Shown here: positions 36,320 to 45,334 of the stretch, one piece after another
Layout: every line of letters begins with the position of its first letter
Position numbering within the stretch: position 1 is the stretch's first letter
Assembly: GCA_003719395.1 (NCBI GenBank)
Contig: RHMC01000004.1
Coordinates: forward strand, 1 to 64,000
DNA: 64,000 nt
Reading direction: 5' to 3'
DNA from: Streptomyces altiplanensis
GTDB lineage: Bacteria; Actinomycetota; Actinomycetes; Streptomycetales; Streptomycetaceae
The notes under the pieces: generated by a model
What the model was told of the DNA's origin: nothing
Seen by the model: only the letters and a program-made list of their open reading frames with translations
Database searches by the model: none
Translations under genes and position numbers: made by a program

Positions 36320-36832
36320 TCAGGCCTTGAAGCGGGTCAGGGCCTCCACCACCATCGCGTGGTCCTCCGCCTGCGGGAGGCCGGAGACGGTGACCGTGCC
36401 GATCACGCCCGCGCCCTCCACCGCGACCGGGAACGCGCCGCCATGTGCGGCGTACACGTCCGGGTCCAGGCGCGAGGAGTCTTCGAAGGTCGTGCCCTTC
36501 GCGCGAAAGCGCGTGCCGACCAGGTACGAGCTCTCGGCGTACCGCTCCACGACGCGTCGCTTGCGGTCGATCCACGCGTCGTTGTCCGCGCTCGACCCCG
36601 GCAGCGCGCAGTGGAAGAGCTGCTGCGCGCCGCGCCGGATGTCGATCGCCACCGGGGCGTCGCGCTCGCGGGCCAGCTCGACCAGGAGGCCGCCGAGTGC
36701 CCAGGCGTCCTCGTGGGTGAAGCGGGGGAGGACCAGGCGGCGTTCCTGGGCGGTCAGTTCGGCGATCAGCTCGGTGGCCCGTTCGGCTGCCGTGGGGCTG
36801 CTGGGGCTTGCGGGGTTGTTCGTCGTGCTCAT
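36320..36832 (-). CDS. UPF0303/heme-degrading-domain-like protein
   Basis: A 170-residue protein of the UPF0303 (YBR137W/HbpS-like) family: LVLPRFTHEDAWALGG, FHCALPGSSADNDAWIDRK, RVVERYAESSYLVG and HGGAFPVAVEGAGVIGTVTV. This fold includes HbpS and GlcG, but the UPF0303 branch itself is uncharacterised. The ATG overlaps the stop of the upstream oxidoreductase (ATGA). Probable cotranscription and joint control by the divergent ROK repressor. Confidence 0.88.
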   Translation of the reverse strand: MSTTNNPASPSSPTAAERATELIAELTAQERRLVLPRFTHEDAWALGGLLVELARERDAPVAIDIRRGAQQLFHCALPGSSADNDAWIDRKRRVVERYAESSYLVGTRFRAKGTTFEDSSRLDPDVYAAHGGAFPVAVEGAGVIGTVTVSGLPQAEDHAMVVEALTRFKA

Positions 36833-37927
36833 GCGGGGATCTCCACGGTCACGCCCTCGCGGGCCGAGCGGCGCGCCGCCTCCAGTACGTCGAGTGCCAG
36901 CAGCCGCCTGTGCCGCGGTGACCGGGGGAGCGGTCCGCGCGCGCACGGCGGTGGCGACGGCCGCGTAGTACGCCGGATAGTCGCCCGGCCGCGTCGGGAC
37001 CGGGCTGCCGCCGCCCGTCGCCGGGGACTCGCCGGCGCCGATGCGGCCCCACGCCGCTTCCGGCTCCTCGCCCCAGTTGCCGTCCGCCGCCGGCCGCCTG
37101 CCCTCGCGCAGTGCGGTCTCCTGCGGGTCCAGGCCGTACTTCACATAGCCCGCGCGCGAGCCGAGCACGCGAAAGCGCGGGCCGAGCTGGGCGGTGGTGG
37201 CGCTCACGTAGAGGTGCGAGCGGACGCCGTTCGCGTGCGTGATCGCGATGAACGTGTCGTCGTCGGCCTCGGCGCCGGGGCGGCGTACGTCGGACTCGGC
37301 GTACACCCGGACCGCCGGGCCGAAGAGCACCAGCGCCTGGTCGACGACGTGGCTGCCCAGGTCGTACAGCAGCCCGCCGATCTCCGCCGGGTCGCCCGAC
37401 TCGCGCCAGCCGCCCTTGAGCTGCGGGCGCCACCGCTCGAAGCGGGACTCGAAGCGCTGTACGTCGCCGAGCTCGCCGGAGGCGATCAGCTGCTGGAGGG
37501 TGAGGAAGTCGTTGTCCCAGCGGCGGTTCTGGAAGACGGAGAGCAGCAGGCCGCGTTCCTCGGCGAGGGCGGCCAGCTCGCGCGCCTCGGCGGCGGTGCC
37601 GGCGACCGGCTTGTCCACGACGACCGGCAGACCCGCCTTGAGGGCGGCGGTCGCGAGCGGGACATGGGTCTTGTTGGGGGACGCGACCACGATCAGGTCG
37701 AGCTCGTCCGCGCGCGTCCACAGTTCGTCGGGCGAGGCCGCGATGCGGACGTCGGGGAACTCGGCGCGGGCCTGTTCCTGCCGCTCCGGGTTGGAGGTGA
37801 CGACCGTGTCGAGGACGAGATCGTCGGTGGCGGCGATGAGCGGGGCGTGGAAGACGGAACCCGCGAGGCCGTAGCCCACGAGTCCGACGCGCAGGGGCGC
37901 GTGGGTGTCGGTACCGGTGCCAGTCAT
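36829..37927 (-). CDS. Gfo/Idh/MocA family oxidoreductase, C-terminal frameshift
   Basis: An NAD(P)-dependent sugar/inositol-type dehydrogenase. The Rossmann motif is RVGLVGYGLAGSVFH near residue 13. The catalytic lysine lies in VVVDKPVAGTA, and the GGLLYDLGSHVVDQAL region corresponds to the second conserved motif. Near 36903 the frame must shift by one to finish as ALDVLEAARRSAREG, then VTVEIPA and TGA overlapping the next ATG. Divergent from a ROK-family regulator, typical of a sugar-responsive pair. Substrate unknown. Confidence 0.87.
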
Positions 37928-37983
37928 GACATCCACTTAAACAACGCTGTTGCCAAAGTGCAAGCGCGAGGGACAATGGGCTC

Positions 37984-39139
37984 GTGAACAGGAGCAATAC
38001 GGGCGTGAACCTGCCGGCGCTGCGCAGCCACAACGCGGCGCTGATCCTCGATCTGCTGCGCACGGCGGGCGAGGCGGGCATCAGCCGCCTGGAGCTCGCC
38101 GAGCGCACCGGTCTCACGCCGCAGGCCGTCAGCAAGATCACCGCGCGGCTGCGGGCGGAGGGGCTCGCGGCGGAGGCGGGCCGGCGCGCGTCGACGGGCG
38201 GCAAGCCGCGGACGGTGCTGCGGCTGGTACCGGACGCGGGGTACGCGGTCGGGCTGCACCTCGACCGCGACGAGCTGACGGCGGTCCTGGTGGACCTGGC
38301 GGGTGCGACGGTCTCGGTGCGGAGAGCGCCGCTGGACTTCGGGGCGGGGGCGCAGGCGGTGATCGAGGCGGCGTCCCGCGAGATCGCCGCCCTGGCCCTT
38401 CCCCCGCCCCGGGCGCTCCCTCTCGCCTCCCGAGGGCTGCTCGGGGTCGGGGTCGCCGTGCCGGGGCCGCTCGATCACGGCCGGGGGGTACTGCACCGCG
38501 TCACCGGGTTTCCGCAGTGGGACGGCTTCGCCCTGCGGGACGTGCTGGGCGAGCGGCTCGGGCTGCCCGTCGTGGTCGACAAGGACACCAACGCCGCCGC
38601 TCTCGGACTCGCCCTCCGGGCCCGGCCCGCCGGCGGGTCCTTCGCTTACCTCCACCTCGGTACGGGGCTCGGCGCCGGGCTGGTGCTCGGCGGGGCGCTC
38701 TACCGCGGGGCGCGCACCGGAGCGGGCGAGTTCGGGCACCAGACGCTCCAGCTGGACGGCGTCCGCTGCTCCTGCGGCGGTCGCGGCTGCATCGAAGCGC
38801 TCAGCCTCGCCGCCGTCGCCCGCGGCGACCTCGCGGAGGCCGCACGGGTCCTCGGGACCGGGGCGGCCAACCTCGTCGGGCTGCTCGACATCGACCGGGT
38901 GCTGCTCGGGGGGGCGGGTCGTCGCCGCGCAGGAGGACGTGTTCGTACGGGGCGTGGGGGCGGTGCTCGCCGGACTCGCCCGGCGCGAGGGCAGCGGACC
39001 CGCCGTGCCGGTCGCCGCGGCGGTGGGCGTCGGGCGCGCCATCGCCGACGGGGCTGCGCAGCTCGTTCTCGCCCCGGTCTTCGGCCACGCGGACGTCGCG
39101 TTCCCGGGAGCCGGGGCGCGGAGGAGTAACAGGGAGTAA
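37984..39139 (+). pseudogene. ROK-family transcriptional regulator, G-run frameshift
   Basis: An N-terminal winged helix (ALILDLLRTAGEAGISRLEL, TPQAVSKITARL) leads into the ROK sugar-kinase fold with DKDTNAAALG, YLHLGTGLGAGLVLGG and the zinc motif CSCGGRGCIEAL. In VLLGGR the run at 38908-38914 has seven Gs; six would restore RVVAAQEDVFVRG and the normal C-terminus (to 39139). Divergent from Gfo/Idh-UPF0303, which it probably represses until a sugar ligand binds. It is therefore most likely intact in the organism. Confidence 0.85.
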
Positions 39140-39154
39140 CAGGGAGTAACAGGG
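39125..39154. repeat. AGTAACAGGG tandem repeat, three copies
   Basis: Three exact 10-bp units span the 3' end of the ROK gene, providing its TAA stop. Confidence 0.85.
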
Positions 39155-39322
39155 AGGGGGCGCGGCGAGCGGCCGGCGGCTGACCCGTCGGAGGGATTTC
39201 ATTCAGTCGTACGAGCGCACCGGGGTGTGGCGTCCGCGGCCCGCCGCGCACGCATGGCAGGGTCACGGAACATGACCGGGCGATCCCGACCTGCAAAGGC
39301 TTGGCTCCTCATCCTCATCCTC

Positions 39323-40289
39323 ATGCGACTGCGCGGTGCTCTCGCCCTCGGAGCCGCGGCAGCCGCTGTGGCTTCTTCCGCGACCGTCACCGCCCAGTGC
39401 CCGACGACGGCGCGGCGGACGACGCCGCGCCCCTGGCGCCGTCGCGGACCAGCAGCCCTCCTGCGGTGACCCGGCCTCCCCCGACTTCCCCCTCACCACC
39501 CGCCTGCGCGGCGGCCCCGGCACCTACCGGGCGGGCGGCGCGGCGGGCGAATGGCTCCTGGAGCTCACCAACACCACCGGGCGGAGCTGCCGCAACATCC
39601 ACCCGGTCGTCGTCCTCACCGACAGGGACCGGAAGCTCGACGCCGGGCAAGTGGAGCTGAAGTTCGACGACGGCGCGGGGCGGTGGATCGACGTCCCCTT
39701 CGACACCACCGACGAGGACGAGCACATCGGCGTCTTCGGCGGCGGCTTCCCGGGCTTCACCGTCGCCGCCGACCGTACCGTCACCGTGAAGGTGCGGCTC
39801 GCCTTCGACTCCGGCACGGCTCCCACCGAAGCCGTCGCCAGCGCCGCCGTCGTCCAGCGGCAGCCCGACGACGGCGAGTGGGTCGGCGAGTCGAACGACT
39901 ACCGCTTCGCCATTGTCGAAGCGAAGGCGAAGGCGGACGCCGACGTCGACGCTGATGCCGATACGGACACGGATACGGACACGGATACGGACACGGATAC
40001 GGACACGGATACGGACACGGATACGGACACGGACACGGGCGCGGACACGGGCGCGGACTCGGATTCAGAAACCGGTACCCCCGTCGTCCCGGAGCCGGAC
40101 GCCCCCACCGGCGCCCCCGACGGCGATCTCCTCGGCGACAACCCGAGGGGCGGTCTCCGCGAACCTCCCGCCCTCGCCCGGACCGGCCAGGACCACCTGC
40201 CCGCGCTCGGGGCCGCCGCCGGCGCCTGCGTCCTCGGCGGCGTGGTTCTCGTGGTGGTGGCCCGGCGCCGCCGCGCGCCCCGGCGCTGA
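39323..40289 (+). pseudogene. LAxTG-type cell-wall-anchored protein with Asp-Thr repeats, frameshifted
   Basis: Signal peptide MRLRGALALGAAAAAVASSA, then two shifts near 39390-39440 are needed to enter the main frame (SCGDPASPDFPLTTRLRGG). The beta-rich domain includes NTTGRSCRNIHPVVVLTD. A run of Asp-Thr dipeptides follows, encoded by six GATACGGACACG units (39960-40031). The end is a sorting signal: LARTG, a hydrophobic segment and RRRRAPRR, matching the LAxTG signal of class E sortases in Streptomyces. No class E sortase is in the window; a class F sortase is 5 kb away. Ligand or role unknown. Confidence 0.7.
39960..40031 (+). repeat. 12-bp tandem repeat GATACGGACACG, six copies
   Basis: Perfect units encoding (Asp-Thr)n within the surface protein. 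Such a spacer could vary in length between strains without changing frame. Confidence 0.9.
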
Positions 40290-40313
40290 ACCGGCCGTCC
40301 CCGCCACCGCCGC

Positions 40314-40826
40314 GTGCCCAAGCACTACGCCGTGAAGGCCCACGTCGCCGCCCTGATCGGCGAGTTGGGCGAAGGCGGGCTGCTGCCCACCGAACGGGAC
40401 CTCGCCGTACGGTAGGAGGTCTCGCGCGGGACCGTGCGCCAGGCCCTGCGCGAACTGCTCCTGGAAGGGCGCCTCCACCGCCGGGGCCACGGCATCGTCG
40501 TCGCGGGCCCCGAGCTCGATACGTCAGCTCGACACGTCGCCGGCTCCCGCGTCCCGCGCCCGGACGCCGGCTTCGAGCCGGACTCGTCCTTCTGCTCCTG
40601 CCTCCACGACCGTGCCGGCGTGTCCTCCGGCGACGCCGACGAGCGGATCGAGACGGTACTCGCGACCCCTCGCGAGGCGCTCCTCGTCGGCACTCCGCCG
40701 GCGCTCCCCATGCTGCTGATCCACCGGCCCTCGCGGGACGCCGGGGGGCAGCCGCCGGAGAGGGTGCGGACGCTCTTCCGGGGCGACCGCTTCAGCTCCA
40801 CGGTGCGGCTCGGCGACCGGGGCTGA
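40314..40826 (+). pseudogene. GntR/HutC-type (UTRA) regulator remnant
   Basis: The N-terminal winged helix is recognisable (PKHYAVKAHVAALIGELGEG, LPTERDLAVR), then an in-frame TAG at 40413 sits where Tyr/Phe is expected before EVSRGTVRQALRELLLEGRL. After PELDTS the bulk of the UTRA domain is gone, and the tail resumes with ERIETVLATPREALLVGTPP and RVRTLFRGDRF. A nonsense codon plus a loss of perhaps 100 residues indicates a genuine pseudogene. Its closest resemblance is to DasR-like regulators. Confidence 0.78.
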
Positions 40827-40843
40827 GCCCCCGCGCCCGCCCC

Positions 40844-42333
40844 TCAGACGACCCAGTGCGGGCCGCCGGGCGGCGCGACGAGGGCGGGAGGCCGCCGGCC
40901 AGGGTGGTGGCCATACGGTGCACGGCCTCGCGCAGGGTGTCCGGAGGCATCGTGTAGGGGATGCGGAGCCGCTGTTCGAAAATGCCCGGGTCGGTGGCGA
41001 AGTAGGCACCGCTCTCGATCCGCACCCCGTTGCCCAGGGCCCGCTCGGACAGCGCCGAGGCGACGGGCTCGCCCAGGTCGACCCACAGCGACAGGCCGCC
41101 GGGCGGCAGTTGCCAGGTCCACTGCGGGATGTGCTCGGCCAGGGCCGCGGCCAGGGCGGCGCGCTGCCGGCGCAGCTGTTCCAGACGGGGCGACAGCAGT
41201 TCCCCGGCCCGGGCCAGCAGAGCGAGGGCCAGGAGCTGGTCCAGGACCGAGCCGCCCATGTCGGTGGCGACCCGCTGGCCGGCGAGTTCGGCGACGAGCC
41301 GCCCGGGGGCGCGCAGCCAGCCGATGCGCAGGCCGCCCCAGTGGGTCTTGCTCATCGAGCCGATGGTGATGACCTGGCCGGTTCCGCCGGGCGCGGCGTG
41401 GGAGGCGAAGGGCGCCGGGGCGGAGACGTCGAGGGCGATTTCGGCCAGGGTCTCGTCGACGACCAGCCAGGTGCCGGAGCGCCTCGCGGCGCGCAGGACA
41501 CGGGCACGCTCCTCCTCGGGCATGAGGCAGCCGGTCGGATTGTGGAAGTCGGGGATCAGGTAAGCGAGTCGGGGAACCGCCTGGCGCAGGGCCGATTCGA
41601 TGATCTCGACGTCCCAGCCGGTGTCGGTCACGGGGACCGACACGGTGCGCAGCCGGGCGCGGCGCATCGCCTCCAGCGCGTTCGGGTAGGACGGGTTCTC
41701 GGCCACCACCCGGTCGCCGGGGCCGCACAGCAGCCCCAGGACGAGCGTGAGCGCGTGCTGGGCGCCGGAGGTCACCAGGATCTGTTCGGGCACGGTGGGC
41801 AGGCCCCGCCGGGTGAAGCGTCCGGCGACGGCGGCGCGCAGCTCCGGCAGGCCGTAGGGGTGGTAGCCGGGAGTGTGCGCGTGCTCGGCCAGCCGGGGGG
41901 CGACCTGGGCGAGGGCGTCGACGAGTGTCTGCTCCGGCAGTCCGGGAGCGGCTCTGGCCAGGTCGATCGCGGTGTCCTGGGGCGTGAGGAGCCGTGTGAC
42001 GCTGCTGGGGGTGCGGCCCTCGGGCAGGGCCGTCCAGGTGCCGGATCCCTGGCGGCTGTGCGCGTAACCGCTCTCGCGCAGCAGGTCGTACACGGCGGTG
42101 ACGGTGGTCCTGCTGGTGCTGAGGGCGGTGGCCAGTTCCCGTTCGGCGGGGAGCCTGACGTGCAGTGCGATGCGTCCGTCCAGGATCAGCGCGCTGATCG
42201 CCTGGGCGAGGTGGCGGTAGGCGGGCCTCGCCCCCGCGGGATCGGGCAGCATCGCGGCGAGTTGCCGGCTTCCCAGGGTCCGGTCCGTACGCCCCGCTCT
42301 GTCCGCGAGCGGGAACGCATGCGTGTCAGCCAC
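40844..42333 (-). CDS. MocR-family PLP-dependent regulator (YczR-like)
   Basis: An N-terminal GntR wHTH (RHLAQAISALILDGRIALHV, STSRTTVTAVYDLLRE) is joined to a fold-type I aminotransferase domain with NPTGCLMPEEERAR and the PLP lysine in GSMSKTHWGGLRIGWLR. MocR proteins are PLP-sensing regulators. The GTG at 42333 is the likely start, after GGGAG. The C-terminus needs a shift near 40890 to end VAPPGGPHWVV. It is divergent from a YczE/YitT membrane gene, the known target arrangement of YczR-like regulators. Confidence 0.86.
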
Positions 42334-42433
42334 ACCATTCTCCCAGGATTGGCCGTGTTGTCCGGGCCAATGACTGTACAGAGTCGCCCCAATGGCCTTG
42401 AAGGCCGCGAGCGCACTGTGGAGGCGACCAGGC

Positions 42434-43217
42434 ATGCAGCAGGACATCACGGACCGCTCCGGGCGCGGGCCCCGGCGCGGGCTCCGGCGCGGTCGCGAAG
42501 GGCGCACCGCGACTTCGCCCCCGCTCGCCTACGTCCCCCTCGGTGAACGCCCGCTGAGACGCCTGCCCCAGCTGTTCACCGGCCTCGCCCTGTACGGGTT
42601 CAGCCTCGCGCTCACGGTCCGGGCCGCACTGGGCGCCAACCCCTGGAGCGTCCTGAACGAGGGTCTGGAGCACCGCACCTCCCTGAGCTTCGGCACGGTC
42701 ACCGCCCTCGTGGGCGTTCTCGTACTGCTGCTGTGGATCCCCCTCAAGCAGAGGCCGAGGTTCGGCACCGTCGCCAACATCGTCGTCCTGGCGTACGCGT
42801 CCGACCTCGGTCTCCTGCTCGTCCCCGAGGGCCTCGGGCTTCCCGCCCGGGCGGGTCTGCTCGCCGGTGGTGTCCTCCTCAACGGATTCTCCGTCGCCGT
42901 CTACGTGGGCGCGCGTTTCGGACCCGGCCCCCGGGACGGGCTGATGACCGGCCTGTCCGCCGTGACCGGGCGTTCGATCCGGCTGGTCCGCACCCTGATC
43001 GAGATCGCCGTGCTCGCCGTGGGCTGGCTGCTCGGCGGGACCGTGGGCGCCGGCACCGTGCTGTACGCGCTCGCGGTCGGCCCGACCGCCCCAGTTCTTC
43101 ATGCCCCGGTTCGCCTGCCGGGGCGCTGCCGACCGCACGGACGCGCAGCCCCGCACCCGGCGGACGGCTGGACCGGCGCAACGCGAACACCGTCAGCACG
43201 TGCGAGACGGCGTCTGA
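42434..43217 (+). CDS. YczE/YyaS/YitT-family membrane protein, C-terminal frameshift
   Basis: A ~240-260-residue protein with five or six TMs: LPQLFTGLALYGFSLALTVR, GTVTALVGVLVLLLWIP, TVANIVVLAYASDLGLLL, AGLLAGGVLLNGFSVAVYVG and EIAVLAVGWLLGG. GPRDGLMTGL is the conserved loop of the family. Near 43093 an extra C in CCCC diverts the end; one base less gives AQFFMPRFACRGAADRTDAQ and a TGA at 43215. Divergent from the MocR-type regulator, its probable activator. Transport substrate unknown. Confidence 0.82.
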
Positions 43218-43319
43218 CCGGTGACCGGTGACCGGCGACCGGCCCCGGCGGGTGCGGCACGACGTGCCCCCCGGCCATCGCCGAAACCACCGCGAACGAA
43301 CCGGGCTGGTGAACGAAGA

Positions 43320-43404
43320 ATGAGCGAAACGCCCCCGACAGGATCAAGCCGGTCGTCCTCGGCATGGCCGGCACCACCGTCGCCGACGCCGGACACGTCG
43401 CACC
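43320..43404 (+). pseudogene. Remnant of a phosphonatase-like HAD hydrolase (5' end)
   Basis: IKPVVLGMAGTTVADAG matches the opening motif of phosphonatase-like HAD hydrolases (usually VVLDMAGTTVAD). Here Gly replaces the nucleophile Asp and only about 20 residues survive. This is a fragment, not a functional gene. Confidence 0.6.
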
Positions 43405-43458
43405 GGCGGCAACAACTGGTACTGGACGATCGACGGGGTCAAGATCACGGCTGTCTGA
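43405..43458 (+). pseudogene. Remnant of a secreted-protein C-terminus
   Basis: GGNNWYWTIDGVKITAV followed by TGA looks like the last strand of a beta-sandwich (carbohydrate-binding or phosphatase-associated) domain. It directly follows the HAD fragment, indicating a join of two broken genes. It is followed by a strong terminator. Confidence 0.5.
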
Positions 43459-43465
43459 TTAGGCT

Positions 43466-43505
43466 GGGGGCGCCCGGACGGTGTGGTCCGGGCGCCCCCC
43501 AGCGT
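43466..43505 (+). terminator. Intrinsic terminator
   Basis: GGGGGCGCCCGGAC and GTCCGGGCGCCCCC pair perfectly over 14 bp with a GGTGTG loop, ahead of the HAD-IIA gene. Confidence 0.85.
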
Positions 43506-43532
43506 TTATTGCGTACGGCAGGAGTCCGGCAC

Positions 43533-44312
43533 ATGGCAGAGCGCAAGCCGATCGAATCATGGCTCACCGACATGGACGGCGTTCTCATCCACGAGGGCAC
43601 GCCCATCCCCGGCGCCGATGCCTTCATCAAGCGGCTGCGCGAATCGGGCAGGCCGTTCCTGGTGCTCACGAACAACTCGATCTACACCGCCCGCGACCTG
43701 CACGCGCGGCTCTTCCGCATGGGCCTGGACGTGCCCGTGGAGAACATCTGGACCTCGGCGCTCGCCACCGCCCGCTTCCTCGACGACCAGCGGCCCGGCG
43801 GCACGGCGTACGTCATCGGCGAGGCGGGACTGACCACCGCGCTGCACGACATCGGTTACGTCCTGACCGACCACGACCCGGATTACGTCGTCCTGGGCGA
43901 GACCCGTACGTACAGTTTCGAGGCACTCACCAAGGCGATCCGGCTCATCAACGCCGGTGCGCGCTTCATCTGCACCAACCCCGACGAGACCGGCCCGAGC
44001 CGCGAGGGTCCGCTGCCCGCCACCGGAGCCGTCGCCGCGCTGATCACCAAGGCGACCGGCAAGGACCCGTACTTCGCGGGCAAGCCCAACCCGCTGATGA
44101 TGCGGACCGGACTCAATGCGATCGGCGCGCACTCCGAGACCAGCGCGATGATCGGCGACCGGATGGACACGGACGTCCTGGCGGGGCTGGAAGCGGGCAT
44201 GGAGACGTTTCTCGTACTGACAGGTCTGACGGGGCCGGCGGACATCGACCGCTACCCGTTCCGGCCGTCGACGATCGTCGATTCGATCGCGGACCTCGTC
44301 GACCGCGTCTGA
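43533..44312 (+). CDS. HAD-IIA family sugar/nucleotide phosphatase (NagD-like)
   Basis: A 259-residue HAD phosphatase: nucleophile Asp13 and Asp15 in WLTDMDGVLIH, motif II LVLTNNS, motif III lysine in FAGKPNPLM, and motif IV MIGDRMDTDV. The large C2 cap domain between motifs II and III (about 60-180) defines subclass IIA. NagD relatives dephosphorylate UMP, GMP or sugar phosphates; a role in amino-sugar turnover is possible but unproven. AGGAG precedes the ATG. Confidence 0.92.
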   Translation: MAERKPIESWLTDMDGVLIHEGTPIPGADAFIKRLRESGRPFLVLTNNSIYTARDLHARLFRMGLDVPVENIWTSALATARFLDDQRPGGTAYVIGEAGLTTALHDIGYVLTDHDPDYVVLGETRTYSFEALTKAIRLINAGARFICTNPDETGPSREGPLPATGAVAALITKATGKDPYFAGKPNPLMMRTGLNAIGAHSETSAMIGDRMDTDVLAGLEAGMETFLVLTGLTGPADIDRYPFRPSTIVDSIADLVDRV

Positions 44313-44313
44313 C

Positions 44314-44332
44314 CTGACCTGACCTGACCTGG
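44314..44332 (+). repeat. CTGAC pentanucleotide repeat
   Basis: TGACCTGACC-type 5-bp units repeat about four times right after the HAD-IIA stop codon. Confidence 0.6.
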
Positions 44333-44364
44333 CCTTCCGTCCGGCCCGGCCGCCGCGCAGCGCG

Positions 44365-44403
44365 CTCCAGGGGCCCGTACGGCGCACTGACGCGCCCCTG
44401 GAG
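44365..44403 (+). terminator. Possible terminator hairpin
   Basis: CTCCAGGGGC pairs with GCCCCTGGAG over 10 bp with a 19-base loop, between the HAD-IIA gene and the surface-protein gene. Confidence 0.5.
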
Positions 44404-44454
44404 ATGCGGAAACGGCCCGTACCGGTGAATCTTCGTAATACCAGGAGGTTCACT

Positions 44455-45333
44455 ATGCGCTCATTGCAGATTGCTCTGTGTGCCGGCGTGGCGGCCGCGG
44501 TGGTCGTCACGCCGGCGGCGACAGCCCATGCCGGCGACGGGGCCGAGGGCCGGATCGCCGTCACGCCGTCCACCATCACGCCGGGCGGGGAGGTGGATCT
44601 GCAGGTCGACGTGTGCAAGGGCGGGCAGGCCACCGGCACGTCCGACGCCTTCTCGACGGCCGTCCACTTCAGCCCGGCCGCGGACCGCGGTGCCCTCTTC
44701 ACCGAGGCCCACATCCGGTCGGACGCCCAGCCCAAGGACTACGAGATCCGGGTGAAGTGCAAGGACGGCGGCCAGGCCGACGGGACCGTCACCGTCGTCC
44801 GTCAGGACAAGCTCGACCAGCGTCCCGACCGCCGTCCGGACCAGGGTTCCGGCCAGCGTCCCGATCACTACTCGGACCAGGGGCCCGACCAGCGTCCCGA
44901 TCGCCGCCCGGACCAGGGTTCCGGCCAGCGTCCCGATCACTACTCGGACCAGGGCTCCGAGCAGCGTCCCGATCGCCGTCCGGACCAGGGTTCCGACCAC
45001 TACTCGGACCAGGGCTTCCGGCCAGCGTCCCGATCACTTCCGGACCAGGGTTCCGGCCAGCGCCCCGATCACCACTCGGGCCAGCGCCCGGACCAGCGTC
45101 CCGATCACCACTCGGGCCAGCGCCCGGACCAGCGTCCCGACCACCGCCCGGACCATCACCCCGACTCCCCACGCCCCCGTGCACGCGGCGGCGGCGGTAC
45201 GGCGCAGCTTGCCGCGGCCGAGGAGGACGGGCCAGGGATGCCGCACACCGTGATCGGCCTCGTGCTGGCGGGTGTGGCGGCCGTGGCCGTGGCGTACCGG
45301 AGCGCGCGCCGCCGCCGTACGGGCACGGACTGA
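44455..45333 (+). CDS. Repeat-rich surface protein beside a class F sortase
   Basis: A 292-residue secreted protein. Signal peptide MRSLQIALCAGVAAAVVVTP; an Ig-like domain (about 30-120) with two Cys (VDVCKGGQ, VKCKDGG); then about 120 residues of Gln-Arg-Pro-Asp repeats (DQRPDRRPDQGSGQRPDHYS-type units). It ends with GMPHTVIGLVLAGVAAVAVAYR and RRRRTGTD, a TM plus basic tail like a sorting signal, but with no LPxTG or LAxTG. One repeat (GFRPASRSLP) reads out of frame between two compensating shifts. AGGAGG precedes the ATG. The adjacent sortase overlaps its transcript. Confidence 0.8.
   Translation: MRSLQIALCAGVAAAVVVTPAATAHAGDGAEGRIAVTPSTITPGGEVDLQVDVCKGGQATGTSDAFSTAVHFSPAADRGALFTEAHIRSDAQPKDYEIRVKCKDGGQADGTVTVVRQDKLDQRPDRRPDQGSGQRPDHYSDQGPDQRPDRRPDQGSGQRPDHYSDQGSEQRPDRRPDQGSDHYSDQGFRPASRSLPDQGSGQRPDHHSGQRPDQRPDHHSGQRPDQRPDHRPDHHPDSPRPRARGGGGTAQLAAAEEDGPGMPHTVIGLVLAGVAAVAVAYRSARRRRTGTD
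44818..45165 (+). repeat. Pro-Asp-Gln-Arg-rich tandem repeats
   Basis: Units of about 27 to 60 bp, built on CAGCGTCCCGATC(A/G)C and GACCAGGG(T/C)TCCGG, encode the repeated stalk of the surface protein. Copy number probably varies, and the repeats make assembly errors likely. Confidence 0.85.
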
Positions 45334-45334
45334 C

